A DNA stretch of 6,867 nt, taken from Prevotellaceae bacterium UBA5903 (lineage in GTDB: Bacteria > Bacteroidota > Bacteroidia > Bacteroidales > Bacteroidaceae). The number at the start of each line of letters is the position of its first letter. The stretch's first letter is position 1. Positions 1-5,831 of the stretch are shown one piece after another. A model generated the notes under the pieces. That model was given only the letters and a program-made list of their open reading frames with translations, searched no databases and was not told where the DNA came from. The position numbers were made by a program, and so were the translations under genes. The DNA lies in the NCBI GenBank assembly GCA_002431845.1, contig DJEH01000019.1, positions 1-6,867 of the forward strand, given 5' to 3'.

Positions 1-124
1 AATTTTGAACACCTACTTATAGTTTGATGCAGAATGATGAAGATGGCTCATTAATTACATCAGACCATGCACCTTATGCTTTATAATTTTTATAATGCTT
101 CAATATAGTATGAATTGTTTTTTG

Positions 125-132
125 TACTTTTG
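125..132 (+). promoter_or_regulatory. Bacteroidota-type -7 promoter element of the carboxyltransferase gene
   Basis: TACTTTTG matches the TAnnTTTG -7 consensus of the Bacteroidota primary sigma factor exactly and is followed by CA. No clear TTG lies about 20 bases upstream, so the -33 element is weak or absent. Transcription would start near 138, giving a 5' UTR of roughly 70 nt. Confidence 0.6.
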
Positions 133-138
133 CAAAGC

Positions 139-167
139 ATTGCGCAAAACTACAAATTATGCGCAAT
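139..167. repeat. Inverted repeat of a GCGC-centred motif at the transcription start
   Basis: ATTGCGCA (139-146) and TGCGCAAT (160-167) are perfect reverse complements separated by 13 bases. Each arm also contains the palindrome TGCGCA (141-146 and 160-165), so the pair can equally be read as two tandem sites 19 bp apart, about two helical turns. It starts 7 bases after the -7 element. It could be a two-site operator for a dimeric repressor or a small hairpin at the 5' end of the mRNA. The repeat is seen directly; its role is inferred. Confidence 0.5.
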
Positions 168-208
168 TTTATAAATAAATAGTAAATAAATTTTCATTCA
201 CTAAAATA

Positions 209-1984
209 ATGACAAAGCGTAAGATTCAATTCAGTCTTGTCTATCGTGACATGTTCCAAAGCAGTGGTAAGTTTCAACCACGCAAGGATCAGTTGGAGCG
301 CATAGCACCCGTAATCATCAAGATGGGATGCTTTGCACGTGTAGAAACTAATGGTGGCGCATTTGAGCAAGTAAACTTGCTATATGGCGAAAATCCTAAT
401 AAAGCAGTACGTGCATTCACCAAACCTTTTAACGAAGTTGGCATCAAAACCCACATGCTCGACCGTGGTTTGAATGCGTTGCGTATGTTCCCTGTTCCTG
501 CAGATGTGCGCAAACTCATGTATAAGGTAAAGCATGCCCAAGGTGTTGATATCACACGTATCTTCTGTGGTTTGAATGATGTTAGAAACATTATTCCTTC
601 AATACACTATGCTCTTGAAGCAGGCATGACTCCACAAGCAACACTCTGCATCACCAATTCGCCAATACATACGGCTGAATATTATGCTAAAATAGCCGAC
701 CAACTTATAGAGGCTGGTGCTCCCGAAATATGCTTGAAGGATATGGCTGGTATCGGACAACCTGCTATGCTTGGTAAGCTAACAAAGATGATTAAGGACA
801 AACATCCTGAAATCATTATTGAATATCATGGTCACTCGGGTCCTGGCTTGTCAATGGCAAGCATCCTTGAGGTGTGCCGCAATGGTGCCGACGTGATTGA
901 TACAGCCATTGAGCCATTGTCATGGGGTAAGGTTCATCCAGACGTAATATCTGTACAATCAATGTTGAAGCACGCTGGTTTTGACGTTCCAGAAATCAAT
1001 ATGGACGCCTACATGGAGGCTCGTAAGCTTACTCAAGAGTTTATTGACGACTTCCTTGGCTACTTTATGAATCCAGCCAATAAGCTCATGAGTTCATTGC
1101 TATTGGGTTGCGGTCTTCCTGGTGGTATGATGGGTTCAATGATGGCCGACCTTACTGGTGTGATGGGAGCTATCAACAACAATCGCAAGGCTAAGGGCGA
1201 AAAGGAATTGAGCGAAGACGAGTTGCTCGTAAAACTATTCAACGAAGTTGCTTATGTATGGCCACGTGTGGGCTATCCTCCATTGGTAACGCCTTTCTCT
1301 CAGTATGTTAAGAATATTGCCTTGATGAATTTGCTCACAGAGAGCATGGGTAAACCACGCTACTCTATGATGGATAACTCTATTTGGGGTATGATTCTTG
1401 GTAAGAGTGGACGTCTTCCTGGCCCTGTTGCTCCAGAGATTGTAGAGCTTGCTAAAGAGAAAGGATTTGAGTTTACAGATGCCGACCCACAAAGCTATTA
1501 CCCAGACGACCTTGCACGTTTTGAGAAAGAAATGGAAGAAAATGGCTGGGAACGTGGCGAAGACGATGAGGAACTCTTTGAGTTTGCTATGCACGAAACT
1601 CAGTATCGTGATTACAAGAGTGGTGCCGCAAAGAAGCGTTTCTTGGCAGACCTACAGGCAGCAAAAGACAAGGCAAATGCTAACCACATGAGCGTAGAAG
1701 AGGCTACAGCATTTAAGCATGCTAAGGCTGATGCAATTGTGGCTCCTGAGGCTGGCACCATCCTTTGGGAGATTGGTGGTGATGGCGAATGTGTTAAGAG
1801 CATTGAACCATTTATTGGCAAGGAATACACCGAAGGCGAACGCTTCTGCTATATTGAAAATACGCATGGACAAATCATTGAACTTCCTGCAGCACTTGGC
1901 GGAAAGCTCGTTGAGATAAATGCTAAACAAGGTGCTCATGTTGCCAAAGGCGATGTAATAGCCTATGTGCAACGTGCTGAATAA
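209..1984 (+). CDS. OadA/PycB-type carboxyltransferase with a lysine-less biotinyl-like domain
   Basis: This 591-aa protein resembles oxaloacetate decarboxylase alpha subunit and pyruvate carboxylase subunit B, whose TIM-barrel moves CO2 between biotin and pyruvate/oxaloacetate. The barrel hallmarks are present: Arg13-Asp14 then Gln17 (family RDxxQS, with Phe16 in place of the usual His), metal-ligand Lys177 in KDM (177-179), His207/His209 in HGH, DTAI (231-234), LPGGM (303-307), and LVTPFSQ (359-365) with the conserved catalytic Thr361. The C-terminal segment, about 508-588, folds like a biotinyl/lipoyl domain (VAPEAGT at 511-517, GD at 581-582). Where the family has EAMKM it reads ENTHG (550-554), so the biotinylated lysine is missing. 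Length is normal for OadA, and an acidic linker occupies about 425-505. The gene stands alone between its own promoter and terminator, with no beta or gamma pump subunits beside it. The protein is probably cytoplasmic. The family is clear; substrate and biotin partner are not. The ATG at 209 has an A/T-rich context without Shine-Dalgarno. Confidence 0.85.
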   Translation: MTKRKIQFSLVYRDMFQSSGKFQPRKDQLERIAPVIIKMGCFARVETNGGAFEQVNLLYGENPNKAVRAFTKPFNEVGIKTHMLDRGLNALRMFPVPADVRKLMYKVKHAQGVDITRIFCGLNDVRNIIPSIHYALEAGMTPQATLCITNSPIHTAEYYAKIADQLIEAGAPEICLKDMAGIGQPAMLGKLTKMIKDKHPEIIIEYHGHSGPGLSMASILEVCRNGADVIDTAIEPLSWGKVHPDVISVQSMLKHAGFDVPEINMDAYMEARKLTQEFIDDFLGYFMNPANKLMSSLLLGCGLPGGMMGSMMADLTGVMGAINNNRKAKGEKELSEDELLVKLFNEVAYVWPRVGYPPLVTPFSQYVKNIALMNLLTESMGKPRYSMMDNSIWGMILGKSGRLPGPVAPEIVELAKEKGFEFTDADPQSYYPDDLARFEKEMEENGWERGEDDEELFEFAMHETQYRDYKSGAAKKRFLADLQAAKDKANANHMSVEEATAFKHAKADAIVAPEAGTILWEIGGDGECVKSIEPFIGKEYTEGERFCYIENTHGQIIELPAALGGKLVEINAKQGAHVAKGDVIAYVQRAE

Positions 1985-2013
1985 TCAATGTTTATTTAGC
2001 ATAATAAAATCGG

Positions 2014-2058
2014 AAATCTTGTGTGTGGGCATGATGTGCCCATACACAAGATTTTTTT
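2014..2058 (+). terminator. Intrinsic terminator after the carboxyltransferase gene
   Basis: A stem of about 18 bp pairs 2014-2031 with 2037-2054 through one G-T wobble. The loop is TGATG and the 3' arm runs into seven Ts (2052-2058). It starts 30 bases after the stop codon and should end a monocistronic transcript. Confidence 0.93.
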
Positions 2059-2128
2059 GTTCTCTATTGGTAGTACAGGGCTAAAGGAAAAAATGTATAT
2101 AAACGAAAAAAAATATGTATATATAGCT

Positions 2129-2202
2129 AAAAAAAGATATGTCAAAACCTATTCAATTTTCCTTTAGTAAGGAGAACTTGAGATAGTGCTTTGACATATC
2201 TT
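2129..2202 (-). terminator. Long hairpin with U-tract, probable rpmH terminator
   Basis: AAGATATGTCAAA (2134-2146) and TTTGACATATCTT (2190-2202) form a perfect 13-bp inverted repeat around 43 bases. The interior also pairs: CTAT with ATAG, TCAA with TTGA, and CCTT with AAGG around the loop TAGT, with small bulges. On the minus strand the hairpin runs into a U-tract (complement of A2129-2135). It lies about 70 bases after the rpmH stop. The large folded interior is more than a simple terminator needs, so a stable 3' end or small RNA is possible. Confidence 0.7.
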
Positions 2203-2241
2203 GTTATGTATGTTTGCACAGAATTACGCTATACAAACACG

Positions 2242-2267
2242 TGCTTTAGTTTTTGATGCTTAAAGCA
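2242..2267. repeat. Small hairpin just after rpmH
   Basis: TGCTTTA (2242-2248) pairs with TAAAGCA (2261-2267) across a 12-base loop. It lies directly downstream of the rpmH stop and has no U-tract on either strand. It may be a minor 3' UTR stem; it could also be chance. Confidence 0.3.
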
Positions 2268-2272
2268 ATTTA

Positions 2273-2431
2273 TTAGTGCTTACCATGAACTTCGTCAGAC
2301 ACTGTAAGCTTTTTGCGACCTTTAGCACGACGTGATGCTAATACACGACGACCATTTGCAGTTTGCATGCGTTGACGAAAACCATGCTTGTTGTTTCTTT
2401 TTCTGTTGTGGGGTTGGAATGTTCTTTTCAT
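2273..2431 (-). CDS. rpmH: 50S ribosomal protein L34
   Basis: This 52-aa, very basic protein is a structural component of the large ribosomal subunit. It begins MKRTFQPHNRKRNNKHGF and continues with RMQTANGRRVLASRRAKGRK, the family signature in full; the usual position of S or K after RKR is Asn here. The C-terminus has a short extension ending in EVHGKH. The reading frame stays open 20 codons further upstream, but the family always starts at MKRT and the promoter lies well upstream, so the ATG at 2431 is chosen. In many bacteria rpmH neighbours dnaA or rnpA; here neither is in the window, and trpS lies upstream on the same strand. The gene has its own promoter, a structured leader and a probable terminator, so it appears to be transcribed alone. 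Confidence 0.97.
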   Translation of the reverse strand: MKRTFQPHNRKRNNKHGFRQRMQTANGRRVLASRRAKGRKKLTVSDEVHGKH

Positions 2432-2500
2432 TTTGTTATGCTGTTTTTTTGTTTTTGATATACATATCAGTCGAGCGGGAAAGGTCAGCACTTAACCAAC

Positions 2501-2585
2501 TGTTATTGCCTCACGGCATTGCTGTTTCGTGGCTTCATTACCTTGCCATCTGTGCGATGGTTTTGAAAGGTACCTTCTCACTTCG
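2501..2585 (-). promoter_or_regulatory. Structured 5' leader of rpmH
   Basis: The rpmH promoter predicts a 5' UTR of about 150 nt, long for a 52-codon gene. On the minus-strand RNA I see three elements. AAGGTACCTT (2567-2576) is a perfect 10-base palindrome. TACCTT (complement of 2567-2572) can instead pair with AAGGTA (complement of 2539-2544), enclosing a second stem CCATC/GATGG with a GCACA loop (2546-2560). Further on, TGCC/GGCA closes a GTGA loop (2507-2518), a GNRA tetraloop. The nested and alternative pairings suggest a ribosomal-protein autoregulatory leader. I do not recognise it as a named RNA family, and conservation is untested. Confidence 0.45.
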
Positions 2586-2590
2586 GGGTG

Positions 2591-2621
2591 CAAAGTTATA
2601 AAAACTTTTGTGATTGAACAA
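2591..2621 (-). promoter_or_regulatory. rpmH promoter, well-formed Bacteroidota type
   Basis: On the minus strand TTG (2621-2619) is followed after exactly 20 bases by TAACTTTG (2598-2591) and then CACC. This fits the -33 TTG / -7 TAnnTTTG arrangement in both sequence and spacing, and it is the best promoter in the window. The start point should be near 2585. Confidence 0.85.
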
Positions 2622-2631
2622 GTTATGCTTT

Positions 2632-2658
2632 AAAAACTTTGCATAGCCTTGCTCTATG
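2632..2658 (-). terminator. Possible weak terminator after trpS
   Basis: On the minus strand CATAG/CTATG (2658-2654 with 2646-2642) forms a 5-bp stem with a 7-base loop, followed a few bases later by five Us (complement of 2632-2636). It lies about 40 bases after the trpS stop and directly before the rpmH promoter. The stem is short, so read-through from trpS into rpmH is likely at some level. Confidence 0.3.
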
Positions 2659-2695
2659 GATGTTTATTATGAGGTTGAGGCTTGTAAGAGTAGGC

Positions 2696-3793
2696 TTATT
2701 TCTTTTCGGCAAAGCGCTTAGCTTGTTCTGCAATAAGTGCTGCGTCGTCAAAGTAATTTATCTTCATTGCTTTTCTAACATCGCTGAGTGTGTTAGCAGC
2801 AACTTCGCGTGCTTCTTCGCAACCTTTCTTAAGCATTTCGTATACAGCAGGGATGTCTTTTTCAAATTCAGCACGGCGTTGGCGTATAGGTTCAAGCTCT
2901 TCTTGCAAGATGTTGTTGAGGAACTTCTTTACTTTCATATCGCCCAATCCGCCACGTTGATAGTGCTCTTTCACTTCGTCAAGGTTGCTGTATTCTGGCC
3001 AATAAAGTCCAAAGTGTTCGGGGCGGCAGAATGCGTCAAGATAAGTAAATACCGTGTTGCCTTCAATGTGGCCAGGGTCTTCAATGTGGATGTGGGTAGG
3101 GTCGGTATACATTGACATTACTTTCTTTTTTACCTCTTTAGAGGTTTCAGAAAGGTAAATGCAGTTGCCAAGACTCTTTGACATTTTGGCTTTACCGTCT
3201 GTTCCTGGTAGGCGCAAGCAAGCTGCGTTGTTAGGAAGTAAAATGTTAGGTTCTACCAAGGTTTCGCCATAGATGTGGTTAAAGCGACGTACGATTTCGG
3301 TGGCTTGCTCCAACATAGGCTTTTGGTCCTCACCTGCAGGCACAGTGGTAGCGCGGAAGGCTGTGATGTCGGCTGCTTGGCTGATAGGGTAGGTGAAGAA
3401 GCCAACGGGAATGCTCGATTCGAAGCCACGCATGCCAATCTCACTTTTTACAGTAGGGTTGCGTTGTAGGCGACTCACTGTGACAAGGTCCATAAAGTAG
3501 AACGATAGTTCTGTGAGTTCTGGTATTTGGCTTTGTATGAAAATAGTAATTTTACTTGGATCAAGGCCCACCGATAGGTAGTCGAGTGCCACCTCAATCA
3601 CGTTTTGGCGCACTTTTTCGGGGTTGTCAATATTATCTGTTAATGCTTGAGCATCAGCAATAAAAACGAACATCTTTTTGAAATCGCCCTCGTTTTGTAA
3701 TTCAACGCGGCGCTTCAATGAGCCAACATAATGGCCTATGTGTAGGCGACCCGTAGGGCGGTCGCCAGTTAATATAACTGTATCTTTTGCCAT
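2696..3793 (-). CDS. trpS: Tryptophanyl-tRNA synthetase (GDRPTG/HIGH-type)
   Basis: This 365-aa class I synthetase activates tryptophan with ATP and charges tRNA-Trp. The nucleotide-binding signature GDRPTGRLHIGH ends in a full HIGH (18-21), KMSKS is at 203-207, and GEDQ (154-157) with the following PMLE belongs to the conserved core. The HIGH form, together with ADAQALTDN (46-54) and LVTVSRLQRNPTVKSEI (103-119), matches the TrpRS II type known from Deinococcus and Streptomyces rather than the TIGN-containing E. coli/Bacillus type. It is somewhat longer than the usual 330 aa, with a charged helical C-terminus. The frame is open to 3835, but that start would lie upstream of the -7 box at 3821-3814, so the ATG at 3793 is preferred. 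It diverges from pflA and points toward rpmH. Confidence 0.96.
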   Translation of the reverse strand: MAKDTVILTGDRPTGRLHIGHYVGSLKRRVELQNEGDFKKMFVFIADAQALTDNIDNPEKVRQNVIEVALDYLSVGLDPSKITIFIQSQIPELTELSFYFMDLVTVSRLQRNPTVKSEIGMRGFESSIPVGFFTYPISQAADITAFRATTVPAGEDQKPMLEQATEIVRRFNHIYGETLVEPNILLPNNAACLRLPGTDGKAKMSKSLGNCIYLSETSKEVKKKVMSMYTDPTHIHIEDPGHIEGNTVFTYLDAFCRPEHFGLYWPEYSNLDEVKEHYQRGGLGDMKVKKFLNNILQEELEPIRQRRAEFEKDIPAVYEMLKKGCEEAREVAANTLSDVRKAMKINYFDDAALIAEQAKRFAEKK

Positions 3794-3813
3794 ACAATAA
3801 ATGATTTTGAGAG

Positions 3814-3821
3814 CAAAGATA
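3814..3821 (-). promoter_or_regulatory. trpS -7 promoter element
   Basis: TATCTTTG on the minus strand matches TAnnTTTG exactly and lies 20 bases before the trpS ATG, implying a 5' UTR of only about 15 nt. No clear TTG is found 20 bases upstream; that position falls on the pflA -7 box. Confidence 0.65.
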
Positions 3822-3842
3822 CTGTTTTTTTGCAAGTTTCAC

Positions 3843-3850
3843 TACCTTTG
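3843..3850 (+). promoter_or_regulatory. pflA operon -7 promoter element
   Basis: TACCTTTG followed by CAC matches the TAnnTTTG consensus exactly. It lies 69 bases before the pflA start, giving a 5' UTR of about 60 nt. The expected -33 position falls on the trpS -7 box and has no TTG, so activation by another factor is possible. Confidence 0.65.
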
Positions 3851-3919
3851 CACTGACAAAAGCACATACCTTTTAGGGGTTGGCTGTTAATTAGTTTTTT
3901 TATCCTACGCTAACAACTT

Positions 3920-4654
3920 ATGCAAATACGTGTTCATAGTTATGAATCGATGGGAACATTCGATGGTCCTGGTCTTCGTTACGTGGTGTTTCTTCAAGGG
4001 TGCCCGTTTCGTTGCCTATATTGTGCAAACCCCGATACTATTGATGCTGTGGGCGAGAGTACTCTCACCGATGCCTCATATATTGTTGAGCAAGCTGTTT
4101 CGTTTAAACCTTTTTTCGGTAAAAAAGGTGGTATAACCTTTTCGGGTGGAGAGCCAACAGTGCAGGCTGAAGCGCTTATCCCCCTGTTTGAGCAACTCAA
4201 AGCTAAGGGCATACATATCTGCGTAGACTCGAATGGTGCTATATGGAACAAGCATGTTGAACAGCTTTGGCAACTTACCGACTTGGTGATGCTTGATATA
4301 AAAGAGTTTAATCCTATACGACATCAGCACATAACAGGACGCTCTAACGAACAGCCTTTAAAAACTGCTGCATGGTTTGAAGAGCACAATCATCCCTTTT
4401 GGTTGCGTTATGTGCTGGTTCCTGGTGTGAGCGATTTTGAGGAAGACTTACATGCCTTAGGTAAACATTTTGAACATTATACTCAGTTGCATCGCATAGA
4501 GCTTTTGCCTTATCACACATTGGGCGTGCATAAGTATGAAGCACTTGGATGGGAGTATAAACTAAAAGACGTTTCAACCAATACCGACGAGCAAAAGATG
4601 CGTGCAACAGAAATTCTACGCACCTATTTTGGGGATAAATTAGTAGTAAATTAA
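3920..4654 (+). CDS. pflA: Pyruvate formate-lyase activating enzyme (radical SAM)
   Basis: This 244-aa protein is close in length to E. coli PflA (246 aa). PflA uses a [4Fe-4S] cluster and S-adenosylmethionine to place a glycyl radical on pyruvate formate-lyase, switching on anaerobic pyruvate cleavage to acetyl-CoA and formate. The cluster motif CxxxCxxC is Cys28, Cys32, Cys35. GTFDGPGLR (12-20) matches the family's GTVDGPGIR, SGGEP is at 75-79, DLVMLDIK (141-148) and IELLPYHTLGVHKYEALG (near 194-211) are PflA-specific. The ATG at 3920 follows an A/T-rich leader with no Shine-Dalgarno. The substrate gene pflB, usually adjacent, is not beside it: trpS diverges upstream and a LuxR-type regulator follows after 14 bases. 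A related glycyl-radical activase is the only alternative, and the motifs favour PflA. Confidence 0.93.
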   Translation: MQIRVHSYESMGTFDGPGLRYVVFLQGCPFRCLYCANPDTIDAVGESTLTDASYIVEQAVSFKPFFGKKGGITFSGGEPTVQAEALIPLFEQLKAKGIHICVDSNGAIWNKHVEQLWQLTDLVMLDIKEFNPIRHQHITGRSNEQPLKTAAWFEEHNHPFWLRYVLVPGVSDFEEDLHALGKHFEHYTQLHRIELLPYHTLGVHKYEALGWEYKLKDVSTNTDEQKMRATEILRTYFGDKLVVN

Positions 4655-4668
4655 AGCAGAGTATTATA

Positions 4669-5295
4669 GTGCAACCATCAATAGCTATTGTAGCTCCCGA
4701 CACCTTGGCTTGTATAGGACTATCTGAGATAATTCGCCGTATGATGCCAGGGGCAAATGTATACTTATTTGCTCATTATGCTGAGTTGATAAATCATCCT
4801 TTAGCCGACAATTTCTATCACTATTTTGTGTCGGCAAATGAGGTTTTGTCAGGAGCAACTTATTTTTTACAGCGGCAACATAAGACGATTGTTTTGGTAC
4901 ATGGCAACGAATTTATGCATTTGCCTAAGGGGTTCCATACACTTAATGTTTGCCAAAACGAGAAGGAACTGACTGCGTCAATACTTTCGTTGGCCGAGCA
5001 TTCTCATCATGCTAAAGGCAAGGAACCTGAGGTTATACGAATGGCGCAACATCCCACTGATAATGCTGAAAATGCTAAGCAAAAGCCTATACTTACGCCG
5101 CGCGAACGCGATGTGCTTAAGGGAATTGTTGAGGGATTGATAAACAAGGAGATTGCGGCGCGTATGGGCGTGAGCGTAGCTACTGTTATTACGCATCGTA
5201 ACAATTTGACCGACAAGTTAGGCACGCGTAGTGTATCGGCTCTTACTATATTTGCTGTGATGCATGGCATAGTTAGTAGCGATGAGTTGTTGTAA
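4669..5295 (+). CDS. LuxR/NarL-type regulator with degenerate receiver domain
   Basis: This 208-aa protein has the two-domain layout of a NarL-type response regulator. The C-terminal GerE/LuxR helix-turn-helix (about 141-203) is well preserved: LTPRERDVL (142-150), NKEIAARMGVSVATV (159-173) and HRNNLTDKLGTRS (176-188). The N-terminal half begins like a receiver, SIAIVAPDTLACIGL (4-18), but the usual acidic pair before the first loop is AP-D. The segment corresponding to the phospho-acceptor strand (about 48-60) has no suitable aspartate, and the late conserved lysine is not evident. It therefore probably does not respond to histidine-kinase phosphorylation. An Asn/Gln/His-rich linker (about 111-140) joins the halves. 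The GTG at 4669 is chosen because the first receiver strand starts directly after it; the next ATG (codon 25) would remove that strand. With a 14-base gap it is likely cotranscribed with pflA. Its target genes are unknown. Confidence 0.85.
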   Translation: MQPSIAIVAPDTLACIGLSEIIRRMMPGANVYLFAHYAELINHPLADNFYHYFVSANEVLSGATYFLQRQHKTIVLVHGNEFMHLPKGFHTLNVCQNEKELTASILSLAEHSHHAKGKEPEVIRMAQHPTDNAENAKQKPILTPRERDVLKGIVEGLINKEIAARMGVSVATVITHRNNLTDKLGTRSVSALTIFAVMHGIVSSDELL

Positions 5296-5305
5296 ATCGA
5301 AGTAT

Positions 5306-5368
5306 AAAAAAGAACCATGAGATAGAAGCGCAACGCTTTGCATACGCTCTATCTCATGGTTCGTTTTT
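5306..5368. terminator. Bidirectional terminator between convergent operons
   Basis: GAACCATGAGATAG (5312-5325) pairs perfectly with CTATCTCATGGTTC (5349-5362), a 14-bp stem whose top can extend through AGCG/CGCT or fold as AAGCG-CAA-CGCTT (5326-5338). Five Ts follow on the + strand (5364-5368) and six As precede it (5306-5311), giving a U-tract in both directions. It lies 10 bases after the regulator stop and 30 bases after the stop of the convergent DUF4834-like gene. Confidence 0.95.
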
Positions 5369-5398
5369 AATATAGAGATGATATTTTAGGAAAAGGTT

Positions 5399-5737
5399 TT
5401 ATACCTCTTCAAAGTCGACGTATTCTCCTTCGTCTTTTTTAAATATCTTTCCTCTTGTATCATTGCCAGTTTGCCCGGTATATTCGTGATGGGCGTTGCC
5501 CGATTCTGCATCAAACTGGTGTGATGAAGTGTTGTTATAGCCTTCTCTTGTTTGGCTATAGGTTGTGCTTTGTTGCTTGTTGTGGTTGGTGTTGGTGGTT
5601 GTGCCAAAGCCTTTGCCAAAGGGGTTTAATAAATTGCGTACTTTGCTTATAACCCTCAGTATGGTTATGATGAAGAACACGCCAATGGCCATTATAGCAC
5701 CAAGGATGAAGAGGAAGAAAAGCCCAAATAAATGCAT
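5399..5737 (-). CDS. DUF4834-like small membrane protein
   Basis: This 112-aa protein of unknown function has three visible parts. Residues 1 to about 30 are strongly hydrophobic (FGLFFLFILGAIMAIGVFF near the start), one long or two short membrane segments. A short basic patch follows (RVISKVRN, 28-35). Residues about 46-95 are polar and low in complexity, rich in Thr, Asn, Gln, Ser, His and Gly, and probably disordered. The C-terminus, IFKKDEGEYVDFEEV (98-112), is the acidic tail I associate with the Bacteroidota family DUF4834; that family call rests on memory of the pattern. The ATG at 5737 is chosen because it opens the hydrophobic segment. It is third in a psd-pssA operon, 94 bases after pssA, which suggests but does not show a link to membrane lipid or envelope biology. 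I see no separate promoter. Confidence 0.75.
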   Translation of the reverse strand: MHLFGLFFLFILGAIMAIGVFFIITILRVISKVRNLLNPFGKGFGTTTNTNHNKQQSTTYSQTREGYNNTSSHQFDAESGNAHHEYTGQTGNDTRGKIFKKDEGEYVDFEEV

Positions 5738-5768
5738 ACGGAAAAATTAATCTATGTTCGTAATTGAG

Positions 5769-5824
5769 CACCAATATGATGGTGTTTGCGCATCTACTTT
5801 ATGTGGTGATTTTTTTATAGATGC
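5769..5824 (-). repeat. Two small hairpins in the pssA-DUF4834 gap
   Basis: GCATCTA (5790-5796) pairs with TAGATGC (5818-5824) across a 21-base A/T-rich loop, and CACCA (5769-5773) pairs with TGGTG (5780-5784) across six bases. Neither is followed by a U-tract on the minus strand, so neither looks like a full terminator. They may mark a processing site or tune expression of the downstream gene, or be chance. Confidence 0.35.
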
Positions 5825-5831
5825 CTATCTC

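Larger units (their letters stand above)
1..208. other. Intergenic leader upstream of the carboxyltransferase gene
   Basis: No convincing gene is visible here. Forward frames 1 and 2 close at stop codons at 25-27 and 19-21, so an upstream gene could end in either, but a fragment this short cannot be identified. Frame 3 is open from 9 to a TAA at 84-86; its only ATG is at 27 and would give a 19-residue peptide. The last 90 bases carry the promoter and inverted repeat described separately, followed by a very A/T-rich stretch up to the start codon. Confidence 0.5.

Noticed and set aside
27..86. Short + strand reading frame of 19 residues ending in ITSDHAPYAL
   Set aside because: The DHAP stretch recalls amidohydrolases, but the same frame has a stop at 6-8 and the peptide is too short to identify. 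It is treated as intergenic sequence.
1235..1972. Several minus-strand open frames of 70-120 codons inside the carboxyltransferase gene
   Set aside because: They are reverse-strand shadows of a well-conserved coding sequence and overlap one another.
2209..2216. Exact TAnnTTTG match (TATGTTTG followed by CAC) on the + strand
   Set aside because: No + strand gene follows and TTTG upstream (2190-2193) is only 15 bases away, too close for a -33 element. It could drive an antisense RNA to rpmH, but nothing else supports this.
2332..2601. 89-codon hydrophobic open frame on the + strand
   Set aside because: It is antisense to rpmH and its leader and promoter; the Cys/Phe-rich product is the reverse reading of a Lys/Arg-rich gene.
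2639..3115. 158-codon open frame on the + strand
   Set aside because: It lies mostly opposite the trpS coding sequence, has an implausible Phe/Cys-rich composition and matches no family I know.
3794..3835. 14-residue N-terminal extension of trpS
   Set aside because: The start at 3835 would lie upstream of the -7 box at 3821-3814, so the resulting mRNA would not contain it, and the family motif begins soon after the ATG at 3793.
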